Assembly: GCA_020698575.1 (NCBI GenBank)
Contig: CM036240.1
Span: 25,571,211 to 25,635,210, forward strand
DNA: 64,000 nucleotides
DNA from: Bostrychus sinensis
Lineage: Eukaryota; Chordata; Actinopteri; Gobiiformes; Eleotridae
Reading direction: 5' to 3'
Shown here: piece after piece, positions 24,601-33,390 of the stretch
Layout: every line of letters starts with the position of its first letter
Position numbering within the stretch: the first letter of the stretch is position 1
Translations under genes and position numbers: made by a program
The notes under the pieces: model-generated
Seen by the model: the letters and a program-made list of their open reading frames with translations, nothing else
What the model was told of the DNA's origin: nothing
Database searches by the model: none

Positions 24601-26466
24601 AGGCACTCAGGCACAGCGTGGGGCCGCTGTCTGATGGTGTGTGGATATGCTCTGGGCTCGGGAAGGTGAGGTTGAAACTTATTTAACTGTGTGATGCTAG
24701 TGTAAACAGTATCACAGTATCGCAGTTAAGTTTCTCATGTCACCTTTTTGGATTGCGATGCTAGAACTTTGGTCACACCTTGGTCTCAAAACTTTAATCA
24801 CACTTCACAAGCATGACAGTGACAGAATGATATGCTAACTGTGACTCATTTAAAATAATTAAGCTAATAAAAGTGTAATTTAGTCATCACAGTTTATGGG
24901 TTAAATGAGGTATTACTCCGTAGTATACTGCTACTTAAAATCTTGCTTGAGCAAAAGTAAAATATTTTTCAACATGTACATTTTCTTTAAATAACTTTTG
25001 GAAAAAATCTACTTCAATAACTAATACCACCACAACTAGGGAGCTTGAACCTCAAATATTTTACACTAATTTTCATATCTATTCACCTTCCATATTACAA
25101 TATATTTTAAAGACTAAAGTCATATCTAACCATATCAATAGTATATTTACACACTTAGCAAACACAGTACCATTTTGTAAAGATGACATTTTTGTGTACC
25201 TTTGTGCAAGTGTTTGTCAATGTCAGCTGATCAGAAAAGCCAAAAAATGTATATTTGGTGTTTGAAATTATTTAAATGCCTTAAGCCAGCACAGCTCTAT
25301 TGCCAAGGACCTGATACTGATACAGTGCCAGAAAACAGCTTTAAACAAGTTTTTATCCTTTCAGCATTGTATGTGATTTATATTATTGAAACAATATAAT
25401 TAATTATTTAAAGTGGAACAAATAGTGTCACATTCCAAAGAGATACCCAAACAAGTCTCTTACCTGTCCCATAGGCGGCGCTCCCATTGGTGGCATTATG
25501 CCAGGAGGAATGATTCCTGGCGGCATGGGGGTCATGCTGGGAGGCCGCTGTCCCATTGGTGGCATTCCCATTGGAGGGAAGTGAGGCGGTATTCCTGGTG
25601 GTCCCATCTAGAGACATAAGAATAGGTCATAAATAAAACAAGTGTAAAAATATTCGTATACTGCTGAGTAAAAGTAAAACTGGGGTAAAGCTGATGGTTT
25701 TTGAGCATCTCTGTGACAGACTTACAAAAGGTGGAGGCATCCCCGAGGGCGGAACACCTGGATAAGGTGGCGCTTGGCTCGGGCCATTATTAGCCTCTGA
25801 TGACGACTGCCATAAATAAGAGACAGCCACAGCGTTAATGGTGCAAATGTGGCACCCTCTGCTTGTTACCTGTCCTGCACGTTTTTATAATCTGTTGTTT
25901 TAAGCGGGAGTTATGCGTTGAGGTGAGTGTTATTCTTACAGAAATAAAGCTGCTTGATGAACAACATGCATGAATCGTTTAGTTTTAACTTGAAAGAAGC
26001 TGTTTGCGCTAATCTTTAACAGATATTTCATCACCAATATCAACAGAGTCAATAACAATGCCCTCTACAAGTATACTGCTGAGCATAGTTAGCCACACCA
26101 TTTCGATTGTAGGTTACTATAGTAATCCAAAACATCTACCTTATTATGCAGACGTTAATCAACTGATTTTCTGATAATATTTAGCTTTTTTCTTTAGTGT
26201 TTTGCGTTGTTGCCTGTAGTGATAACTTAGTATGTTAAAACGGACTGAGTTGGTCACTGATCACTGCCTTGTGTGCCGCTAGCTCTGCGCTAAAGAGGAG
26301 ATGCTAACCGCTAATATTGTAGCCCCTACATCAGTACTGGCCACATAAAGGCCCCAGACTCCTGTTATCAGCTACATTAATACAGTCGGTATGTGTACTG
26401 TCGACAATAGTTGTTTTATCTTTCCTAGATATAAACTATTCTTTTGAATGGCTCAGCACTCACCAT
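12587..26466 (-). CDS. prpf40a: Pre-mRNA-processing factor 40 homolog A, complete, 27 coding exons
   Basis: Nuclear U1 snRNP-associated splicing factor that helps bridge the 5' and 3' splice sites; also known as FBP11/formin-binding protein 3 and HYPA. The 27 exons total 2,622 nt (873 residues plus stop) with continuous phase and GT-AG introns. Domains: Met/Pro-rich N-terminus (1-103), Ala/Thr/Ser linker (104-130), WW1 (about 131-163, W134, YYY, TWEKP), WW2 (168-205, CPWKEY, YYYN, RWTKP), low-complexity linker (216-285), FF repeats from about 298 to 714, then a Lys/Ser/Arg tail ending in GELEKRRRTLLEQLD. Mammalian PRPF40A is somewhat longer, mostly from its longer linker. PRPF40B is the main alternative; sequence and fmnl2 linkage favour A. 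Upstream of the chosen ATG the frame stays open for a while, so a longer N-terminus cannot be excluded. Confidence 0.95.
12761..12910 (-). CDS. prpf40a: prpf40a exon 26: charged tail
   Basis: ASPDSESEKKRDREGKREKD, then SKQKSPKKKAPKEE; 50 codons. Acceptor ccaag, donor gtcagt. Residues 795-844. Confidence 0.92.
12911..13721 (-). other. prpf40a intron 25 with an old repeat
   Basis: The stretch near 13510-13690 ('ccaacttgaatcaacaggaa') resembles 10720-10850 in the fmnl2 3' UTR, so both are likely copies of one interspersed repeat. Confidence 0.5.
13722..13783 (-). CDS. prpf40a: prpf40a exon 25: Lys-rich tail
   Basis: ERSYKKSKKHKKKGKKRRHK. Acceptor cgaaacag, donor gtaagt; 62 nt. Confidence 0.93.
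13869..13959 (-). CDS. prpf40a: prpf40a exon 24: acidic then Lys/Ser-rich tail
   Basis: GSESEEEEYHKKKKRSQSKS, then PSERSSSGES. Acceptor cctgtcag, donor gtgagt. Confidence 0.93.
14049..14135 (-). CDS. prpf40a: prpf40a exon 23: His/Lys-rich tail
   Basis: HECQHHHSKTKKHSKKSKKH, then HRKRSRSRS; nuclear-localisation-like basic run. Acceptor cacacag, donor gtcagt. Confidence 0.95.
14212..14307 (-). CDS. prpf40a: prpf40a exon 22: FF6 end
   Basis: VRERFLKEPAFEDITLESER, then KRIFKDFMHVLE. Acceptor ttcctag, donor gtaaac. Residues 683-714. Confidence 0.96.
14308..15090 (-). other. prpf40a intron 21
   Basis: 783 bp, no recognised feature. Confidence 0.8.
15091..15228 (-). CDS. prpf40a: prpf40a exon 21: FF6 start
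   Basis: [20 protein letters not shown], then RKETAFKAMLKQ and TWEG. Acceptor gtgtgtag, donor gtatgt. Residues 637-682. Confidence 0.95.
15321..15437 (-). CDS. prpf40a: prpf40a exon 20: FF5
   Basis: DKNFLVEVNTSFDDFGSVIS, then LDAGNIKLAFNS. Acceptor cttgtag, donor gtaagt. Residues 598-636. Confidence 0.94.
15438..16028 (-). other. prpf40a intron 19 with transposon end
   Basis: At 15706-15734 'gtcccaacatttccagaatt' followed by CGGGTTGTA matches the right end of the element at 8579-9410, so a fragment of the same family lies here. No partner end was found. Confidence 0.55.
16029..16120 (-). CDS. prpf40a: prpf40a exon 19: FF4 end and FF5 start
   Basis: STPLDLFKFYVEDLKARYHD, then EKRIIKDILK. 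Acceptor tttcag, donor gtcagt. Confidence 0.95.
16284..16398 (-). CDS. prpf40a: prpf40a exon 18: FF4
   Basis: KFLDELHDHGQLHSMSAWME, then DIRFANMLGQPG. Acceptor tctcag, donor gtagga. Confidence 0.95.
16785..16918 (-). CDS. prpf40a: prpf40a exon 17: FF3 end and charged helix
   Basis: [20 protein letters not shown], then a Glu/Lys/Arg helix with RERRRQRKNRESFQ. Acceptor atgacag, donor gtgaat. Confidence 0.96.
17008..17158 (-). CDS. prpf40a: prpf40a exon 16: FF3
   Basis: [20 protein letters not shown], then TTWSEAQQYLLDNPTFAEDE. Acceptor ttaccag, donor gtacga. Residues 434-484. Confidence 0.96.
17369..17477 (-). CDS. prpf40a: prpf40a exon 15: FF2
   Basis: KAEQMFGELEVWSCVPERDR, then EIYEDVLFYLAKKEK. 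Acceptor acattag, donor gtatga. Residues 397-433. Confidence 0.95.
17478..19220 (-). other. prpf40a intron 14, longest intron but one-copy-like
   Basis: 1.74 kb. Contains a SINE-3'-end-like segment at 18575-18640 ('tcccaagcttggataaatgg', then 'aagaagggcatctggagtaa'). The rest shows nothing. Confidence 0.6.
19221..19385 (-). CDS. prpf40a: prpf40a exon 14: FF1 end and FF2 start
   Basis: ALPKLSEKKQAFNAYKVQTE closes FF1; ETFQRFLENHEKMTSNTRYK opens FF2. Donor gtgagc. Confidence 0.95.
19483..19547 (-). CDS. prpf40a: prpf40a exon 13: FF1
   Basis: GVSSNSSWEQAMKLIINDPR; conserved SWEQ and DPRY of FF1. Acceptor atttcag, donor gtaacc. Confidence 0.94.
19548..21094 (-). other. prpf40a intron 12 with interspersed repeat
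   Basis: 1.55 kb. At 20755-21012 a degenerate fish repeat ('agcctatcccagcaactatg', 'cagggctgacacagagacat', 'actaggggcaatagaattac') ends in a reversed tRNA-like 'ccctaactgctctgccactg'. Related copies at 23940-24085, 40820-41080 and 41960-42150. Confidence 0.6.
21095..21200 (-). CDS. prpf40a: prpf40a exon 12: FF1 start
   Basis: KKTYKWNTKEEAKQAFKELL begins the first FF repeat. Acceptor gtttag, donor gtgagc. Residues 285-320. Confidence 0.94.
21412..21618 (-). CDS. prpf40a: prpf40a exon 11: low-complexity linker
   Basis: IVESAPGTSAAPAVQMDPNA to SESSAAAEAAA. Ala/Thr/Ser/Glu-rich, poorly conserved. 207 nt, frame-neutral. Acceptor ttccag, donor gtgaac. Residues 216-285. Confidence 0.85.
21985..22009 (-). 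CDS. prpf40a: prpf40a exon 10: 25-nt microexon
   Basis: Completes EAMIKAEENG after WW2, a conserved PRPF40A sequence. Acceptor tccag, donor gtaaga. Its length is not a multiple of three, so skipping would shift the frame. Confidence 0.88.
22299..22419 (-). CDS. prpf40a: prpf40a exon 9: WW domain 2
   Basis: QMLSKCPWKEYKSDTGKPYY, then YNSQTKESRWTKPKELEDLE. Acceptor cttttag, donor gtaaag. Residues 168-208. Confidence 0.95.
22979..23089 (-). CDS. prpf40a: prpf40a exon 8: WW domain 1
   Basis: 37 codons, KSVWTEHKSLDGKTYYYNTE, then TKQSTWEKPDELKSPAE. Both signature Trp and the Tyr block are present. Donor gtgcaa. Residues 131-167. Confidence 0.95.
23179..23220 (-). CDS. prpf40a: prpf40a exon 7: 42-nt exon
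   Basis: 14 codons, STTNGSPPEDAPKK; acceptor cttgtag, donor gttggt (weak). Frame-neutral, so it could be a cassette exon. Residues 117-130. Confidence 0.78.
23337..23356 (-). CDS. prpf40a: prpf40a exon 6: 20-nt microexon
   Basis: Two bases plus AAPGTA; acceptor ttctgtgcag, donor gtaagt. 19+20 nt = 39, so exons 5 and 6 are frame-neutral only as a pair. Confidence 0.8.
23449..23467 (-). CDS. prpf40a: prpf40a exon 5: 19-nt microexon
   Basis: PGVDTT plus one base; acceptor ttttcacag, donor gtaaga. Needed with exon 6 to keep phase from exon 4 to exon 7. Confidence 0.8.
23468..24458 (-). other. prpf40a intron 4 with repeat
   Basis: 991 bp. Contains an 18-A run near 23907-23924 and a copy of the 'gtggtacaccctgaatcatggcc' repeat family at 23940-24085, preceded by a reversed tRNA-like segment at 23850-23895. 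Confidence 0.6.
24459..24539 (-). CDS. prpf40a: prpf40a exon 4: Met/Pro-rich segment
   Basis: 27 codons, MAGMMPPMMPGMMMPRMPAA. Acceptor tttcttag, donor gtatgt. Residues 77-103. Confidence 0.9.
25464..25607 (-). CDS. prpf40a: prpf40a exon 3: Met/Pro/Gly-rich segment
   Basis: 48 codons of repeated PPMG/PPGI units (MGPPGIPPHFPPMGMPPMGQ). Acceptor gtctctag, donor gtaaga. Residues 29-76. Confidence 0.9.
25726..25806 (-). CDS. prpf40a: prpf40a exon 2: Pro/Ser N-terminus
   Basis: 27 codons, SSSEANNGPSQAPPYPGVPP; acceptor ttatggcag, donor gtaagt. Residues 2-28. Confidence 0.85.
26464..26466 (-). CDS. prpf40a: prpf40a exon 1: start codon only
   Basis: On the minus strand AAC-ATG is followed at once by GTGAGT, so exon 1 contributes only the initiator Met. 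A at -3 fits Kozak. Splicing puts TCG (Ser2) after it. Confidence 0.75.
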
Positions 26467-26560
26467 GTTGACGATCGGCTCCGAGAAAATTGAGCACCTT
26501 CCAACAAGGAGCGACCTGATTGGTTCAACGTCATCCGACCGCGCGGGTCAAAGGTAATAC
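26467..26560 (-). promoter_or_regulatory. prpf40a: prpf40a 5' UTR and TATA-less promoter
   Basis: Immediately upstream of the ATG the sequence becomes CpG-rich compared with its surroundings ('gaccgcgcgggtca'). On the minus strand there is a CCAAT box (26519-26523, CCAATCAG) and a CRE half-site TGACGT (26528-26533). No TATA box. This suits a housekeeping splicing factor. The transcription start is not visible. Confidence 0.6.
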
Positions 26561-26716
26561 TCTCAATTGTTTCATGTTGCGCCGCAATTCTGCATAGTTC
26601 ATGGACTTAATATTTATACATTATATAGTCTTATAATACATCTATGCCATGCACCGACACAGTATATTTTAGTTTGGTTGTGTTCAGTAATAAAATTGTC
26701 ACTGACAGATTTTTTA

Positions 26717-27725
<1,009 letters not shown>

Positions 27726-27734
27726 AGCCACAGA

Positions 27735-28085
27735 GCAGAGGTGGAATCAAAATTTGAAGTCAAGTAAAAGTAGGCCTACAGGTACTGCATAATTCTCAAA
27801 GCAGTAGTACTCACCAAATTGGTTACTGGGGAAAAGTAAAAATGTATTAAGTGTAAAATTTTCTTAGCTAGTAGAAAGGGATACTATCACTACTGCTACA
27901 CCGTTATTCCAACTACTCCTTTTACTGCTAGCCTACTACTACTGCTTCTGCTAGTACTGCTACTACTCTACTACAACTATTACTACCAACTTTACCAGCA
28001 AGCAAAGTAGGCTCTACTTCAAGGGGGAAAAAAAATAATTTGTTAAAAAGTACTCACGTACATTACTCAAGTGAAAGTATGCGGG
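27735..28085. repeat. Degenerate 'aagtaaaagta' interspersed repeat with CTA-rich core
   Basis: Starts 'gcagaggtggaatc', ends 'attactcaagtgaaagta'; central imperfect (CTA)n at 27890-27990. Resembles the element at 54391-55037. Confidence 0.5.
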
Positions 28086-28442
28086 AGGACACAGATTGCA
28101 CTGGCCACTGTTCAGTCAGTCATTTAGGAAGAAATGTATTTTGCCAGGTGCAGTGTTGTTGACAATATATAGTGCTAGTATAATACAAATCCATGCACTT
28201 ATTATATGCATTTTTATTTTAACTTTAACCATAATGTTTGACCAAGGTGAGGAGTATACAAATAGATATACAACAATTCTTTGATAGAAATATTTAGTAT
28301 TTGAATGTATTTAGGGTAGAACTGCATGTGTTTATTTACTCTGCCAGTGCTTCATGCAATGTACCCATTAGAGTATCCTAACAGTCTGCTTTAGCCTGGC
28401 TGTGGTGTGTGTCAGTGATTGATTCAATATGAGATGGTCAAT

Positions 28443-30000
28443 GTTTGCTTCCAGCCATTTTACAGAGAGCTGTGCGTCCACTGTACGACTGACCTGCCTC
28501 ACAGCCTCTGCTCCTTTCTCATCCAAACATCGGCTTCCGGTCAGCAGCACACTGTCTGTTACAATTGTACAGCCATGAAAATGAAGATAGATAGACAAAA
28601 CCAGGAAGATATGGTGGATAATGGAGATATGATTTTGATCTTTTTATTTCTTTAGATGAAACATGGAAATAGTTAACTGTACATCACAAGATACCAGTCC
28701 ATCAGTCTCTTTAAGCCAAAGTTATTGCCTTAGGTCTGTTATCAGTGTACTTTTCACTGGTAGATTATTTCCTAGTGTTTTTCAAAGGAGAACTATGCAG
28801 CTTTTTTACCTTAATTACACAGCCTATAGCGTGTCTTGGCGGGAAAAAAATGACCTTGCAAGGATAGGAGCACTGCATTGTCCCAGAAGTCTCGGGTCTC
28901 AGAAAGAGAAAGAAACATGTCTCAATTTGCCTTAACCACAAGCCAACGATGGCTTTATTTCTTAGTGATTTGTCATGTAGAGTGGCCAAAAGGCAGAGGA
29001 AACCTTTGTTCAGATATGAGGAGGAGAAAACGGCAGTCAAGCTGAGTGAGGAATCACAAAGGAGTCAACCTGACTTGTGAGTTACAATAGTGCTTTACTC
29101 TGAAATGTAGGAGGAGCTCCATAGAGAAAAGTTTGTCCAAAACAGCAGCATGGTTTCCCTTTAAAGGTAGTGTGTGCAACTTTTTGCTATTCTAGTGGCA
29201 TCTAGTGGCAAAAAGACATTGTAATTACACACCTCACCCCGGTCCTTCATATAACCTGAGTCTTGCATGTATATACGAACAAACCAAACAGAGATAAAGA
29301 TTTCACCTAAACATACACCTAAACCTGTCATAGCTACAACTCTTGTAGCATGTCATTGTGACGGGTACTAGAGAGTAGTGGCATGTGATGTGGCAGGTGC
29401 CAGAAAGTTGTGGCTTGTGGTTTAGGCAAATTGGGATGTGTTGCTTTCCTCACAAGACCCAAGACTTCAGGGACACTGGGTGAGTGGTCCTATCCTTGCA
29501 AGGCTGTTTTCCCTACCAAGATAGGCTGTTTAGTTAAGGTAAAAAAGCTGCATGGTTCTCCTTGAAGCAGTAATGGAAAACACTAGAAAATAATCTACCT
29601 CTGAAAAGCACACCCAATAAATTTAAACACTGATAACAAACCTACCTACTGAGAAAAACAACACACACACACATCCACACACAATCAGATGTTGTTCTCA
29701 TTTCCCTAACGCAACAACTTTGACATAAAGATATTGGGTGTTCAGTATTTGCAAATGGACTGATGTTTTGTGATGGACACTAAACTATTTCTCTGTTTCA
29801 TGTTTAGAAAACATCAAAATTACATCATCATATCTTCCCGGTTGTGTCCTATCTATCTTCACTTTAGTGGCTGTACAAATGCAACAGACAGTGTGCTGCT
29901 GACAGGAAGCCCATGGTTGGATGAGAAAGGAGCAGAGGCTGTGAGGCAGGTCAGTCGTACAGTGGACGCACAGCTCTCTGTAAAATGGCTGGAAGACAAA
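28443..30000. mobile_element. Large imperfect palindrome, arms ~0.5-0.6 kb (transposon-like)
   Basis: 28443-28950 aligns along its length with the reverse complement of about 29405-30000, e.g. 'ccattttacagagagctgtg' at 28454 versus 29965-29993, and 'tagattatttYctagtgttt' in both. The right arm has extra bases (including a TG-rich insertion). The ~450-bp centre is not shared. Both arms encode the peptide TDSVLLTGS-LDEKGAEAVRQ, on opposite strands. No transposase recognised. Probably an old element with long terminal inverted repeats, or two opposed copies of one repeat. Confidence 0.8.
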
Positions 30001-30039
30001 CTTCAGTGTCAGTGTCCAAATATTATGTACGTAACTGTA

Positions 30040-30360
30040 ACATGCCACAACTCCCTGGTGCCTGTCACATGACATGCCACAGCTTTCTGCCATACAATCA
30101 CACTGTCACTTTGTGAAACATGCTCCAAGAGGCCCATACCTTTGTGGCACTGTCTTGTCAAGGGATATGCCACAGTCCATCCATTTGTGGCACCTGCCAC
30201 AACCTGCTACAATTTTGTGACATCTGTCATACAACATGCCATAAAATTGCAGCACATATGACACCAAATGCTCTAACGTTCCTTCATTGGCCACATAACA
30301 TCCCACAAATTTGTGGCAGCTACTGCAAGACATGCTAATACTTTGTGGTACAACATTTGG
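30040..30360. repeat. Degenerate 'CCACAA...TTTGTGGCA' repeat tract
   Basis: 'acatgccacaactc', 'acatgccacagctttctgcc', 'tttgtggcactgtc', 'atttgtggcacctgccacaa', 'aatttgtggcagctactgca' recur every ~25-40 bp. A reversed version lies at 29330-29415. Each unit is itself a small palindrome (TGCCACAAA/TTTGTGGCA). Confidence 0.6.
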
Positions 30361-32764
30361 GCATAGTGTATATTATACTGAACATTTGACACGATGCCCT
30401 TTTAAAATATGATGCTCTACAAACTGCCAAAACTTTTCAGTCACTTCACTCTTTCTAAAAATCACATTATAAGAAGCACATTAAAATGTATCGCAGGTAA
30501 ACAGTAGCCGAATTAAATTTATACTGAATCAGTAAATTAAAATAAATTCAGAAGTATTGTTTATATAGTGCAATAGTTTTATGAAAAGTAGTTCTCAGAA
30601 ACATTTTTTGCACTGTTGATGTAACATTAGTTACATGTTAGGATTTTTTCACCACCTTTCTATTGCTTCATGTTGTAATGATGCATATATGAAAATCTGT
30701 GTCTCTACATGTCACTGTTCTTTTTTAGATATCCATCACATCAATCAGTTTAGCAGCAGATAACATACATAATGCATACTGTGTTCTGACTGGCTCTCTT
30801 CATGATACAATAACAACCCTTTTTTTGTTTCTTCAGAGCACCATATTAATCTAAAAGCATTTTTGTCCTCCGGGTTTTTATTGACCACATGATCAATAAG
30901 AGCATGACCTCTGTGCCATAAAAGACATTATGCCAATTACACATACTATAATGTTATATGGGTGATCTGAATCAGAGTCCTTAGCTCGAACTTCCAAACT
31001 CCACACAGAGGATGTAAAAGTTAAGTTGTGAGAAACTATTTTGGTAAGATTCCTCTGGGTTGCAATTATCACGCATGAACACACAAAGCTGTTGATTGCT
31101 AAGCAGCAGTTATTCACAGTCTGTTGCTTTGAAAGAGTTACTGATTTCATGGCTACGTTTCATTCAGGGCCACACGCTTTACTGTACTTTAGAATGACAC
31201 ACAGACAGGATGAACTGATTTTGGACAGTACCTGGATCTGAGAAAATAGTCACAAGAAGAAAATGTCTTTCTGTTGACTCCTATAAAACACATGATTTTG
31301 GCTTGATCTGTCAAAACTTTGTCATTGTTTCCCAACTATTTTCCATAGTAAAGGAATGGTGCCTGCAAACCTTTAAGGGCACATCTTGAGTTGATTCAGT
31401 CAAACTTTTTCTGACTTCTAAATGTATGGAGATGAGGCTGTCTGAAAGTGAGATGAACTCTGAGACAAGAGGTCACCTGCATTTGAAATCATGTAAAAAA
31501 AAAAAAAAAAAAAAAAGGTGCAGAGCCACATAAAAGAAACTTACTATACCTTTCCCAAAAAGTTCAGCAAAATCCATCAATAACTTTTTGAGTTATGTTG
31601 TGAGCACATAAACAAAGAAAAGCAATGGCGGCAAAGGCTTATCTTCTTTGGTGCGGGTAATAGGTCATCAAATGCTCCCATCTGGACACCATAAAAATTA
31701 ACCTGGACCTGGACTTACCTTGATTTATTAGTACTCTACTTGGATTTGGGCTGGAGTGGACTTTCTCAGTGACTCAGACTAGTTACTCAGACTCCCACAA
31801 CAACTCAAGATGGCTCAACTTGGGCATGACTTGAATTTTTTTGGTGCCTGGGGCTTGGACTTGGACTTTGCACACTAGTACTTAAACACTGAGGACTCTA
31901 GACTGACTTGGACTAAAAAACTGGTGATTCGACTACAGCACTAGATTTGTGGTTTTCAGTATAGTTTGTGTGTAGCTGTCAGCCAATCAGAGCAAAGCAG
32001 GAACAGGATGCTTGAATTCATTTAAAAAGCATAATACTAACAATGATATCCATTTACCTTGATAAACTTTGACTTTTCTTTTGAGCATTAAAACGACAAC
32101 GGGGAATGAGCCAGGCTTGTTTACTTACACAAGCCATTAAATCTTGCTTCTTGTCCCTTTAACTCTTACTATCCATTTTGTATCTGCCACATATCAACAT
32201 CTTCAAATTAAAAACTGAGTACATGCCACTCAACTTTGTGGTGACCTATGTCTGGCTGTATAAAATATAGCAGTTTCTCATGCACTAGAGATAAAAGCAT
32301 TAGATTCAAAGGATTTCCTTGGTGCCACTTCAGGCACTTACTGACCACTGCGTCTGTGCTGTAAAGTTAATGAACAGAAATGTCTGGAGAAAGATGGAGG
32401 GCAGCGGGGCCAGCAGAGAAACACAACAGTGGATACATACACAGGAGTGGTCTCAGAGCTGTGAGTCATTAGAAGATTTCTGGGGATTTGTTTTAAAGTC
32501 ATTATCCAAGTTTTAATGTGTTATCCGTGCTAAGAGTACAAAAGTATACAGTGCTAGGTAAAAGAAAGGATTGACTGCTCTTTTGTTGGTTTCTGAGATG
32601 AATACCTAAGATGATAACAATATATATTAATAACAAGAAAATATGATGAGTCCTTAGTGTTTGAGTCTGAGTCCGAATCTTGAAAGACTGGCCCCAATCA
32701 TTAGCAGTGAAGCAGCAGTCCAAAATTTAGTGTCATCTTTAGTGCAAGTCCAAGCCACTTGCAA
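30361..32764. other. Intergenic with simple tracts
   Basis: 21-A run around 31497-31517 and a degenerate (GGACTT)n tract at 31690-31930 ('gggcttggacttggactttg'). No coding signal. Confidence 0.6.
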
Positions 32765-33265
32765 AACTTAAAAGTCCTATATTATGCTTCTTTTCAAGCT
32801 TTTTGAAATAATTTGGGACACCTTTGCATTAGTATTTCACATTTTATAACTTAAAATAATGTATATGTATGGAAAATGTCTTCTTTTGGGGAGCTGTTAC
32901 TTTGACTTTTTTTTGCTTGGATTAGGTGTCTGTCGCCCCCTGCTGGCTATGGTAAGGAATGGTCAGAGCATAAAATGGCTATTCTATTAGCAACATGACA
33001 CTCTCAGATAGGTAAATGAGCTGACTGCTTTGTAGTGACCTCAGTTTAAACGCTGAAATGATCAGAATGAGTCAAGTGACGATGTACGGACTTTAGAAAC
33101 ACACAGGAGCACTTCCTGGTTTCATGTGTCTATGCAAAGTGGTAAGGCTGAGTGTTTCCAGATTGTTAGAAGAAGATGGGCTCCAGGTATGTTTTGGAGG
33201 TGAAAACAACTTTATAAACATGGTTAAAAGCTCAAAAAAGCCAATTTAGCACAATAGGGAACCTC
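32765..33265 (+). mobile_element. Short inverted-repeat element, family M, copy 1
   Basis: Ends 'aagtcctatattatgc' and 'gcacaatagggaacctc' are roughly inverted. Contains 'ttcttttggggagctgt', 'gtaaatgagctgactgcttt' and 'acacaggagcacttcctggt', all shared with copies at 38345, 56094 and 63588. About 500 bp, no transposase: a MITE-like element. Confidence 0.75.
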
Positions 33266-33284
33266 TAAGTCCATTCCTTGAGAG

Positions 33285-33390
33285 GCGAAGGTTGCACCAG
33301 GAAGGGCATTGGGCATATGCCTCCATCAAAACAGTGACTCGCTGTGTTGGCCTCTGAAGAAAAGGGAGCTGCCCAAAAAGACTTTATATT
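33285..33390 (+). repeat. SINE 3'-end-like segment
   Basis: 'ggttgcaccaggaagggcat', 'agtgactcgctgtg', 'aaaagggagctgcccaaaaa' match a very common fish retroposon tail. Confidence 0.55.

Larger units (their letters stand above)
24540..26463 (-). other. prpf40a introns 1-3
   Basis: Introns of 924, 118 and 657 bp around exons 2 and 3. No recognised feature. Confidence 0.75.
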
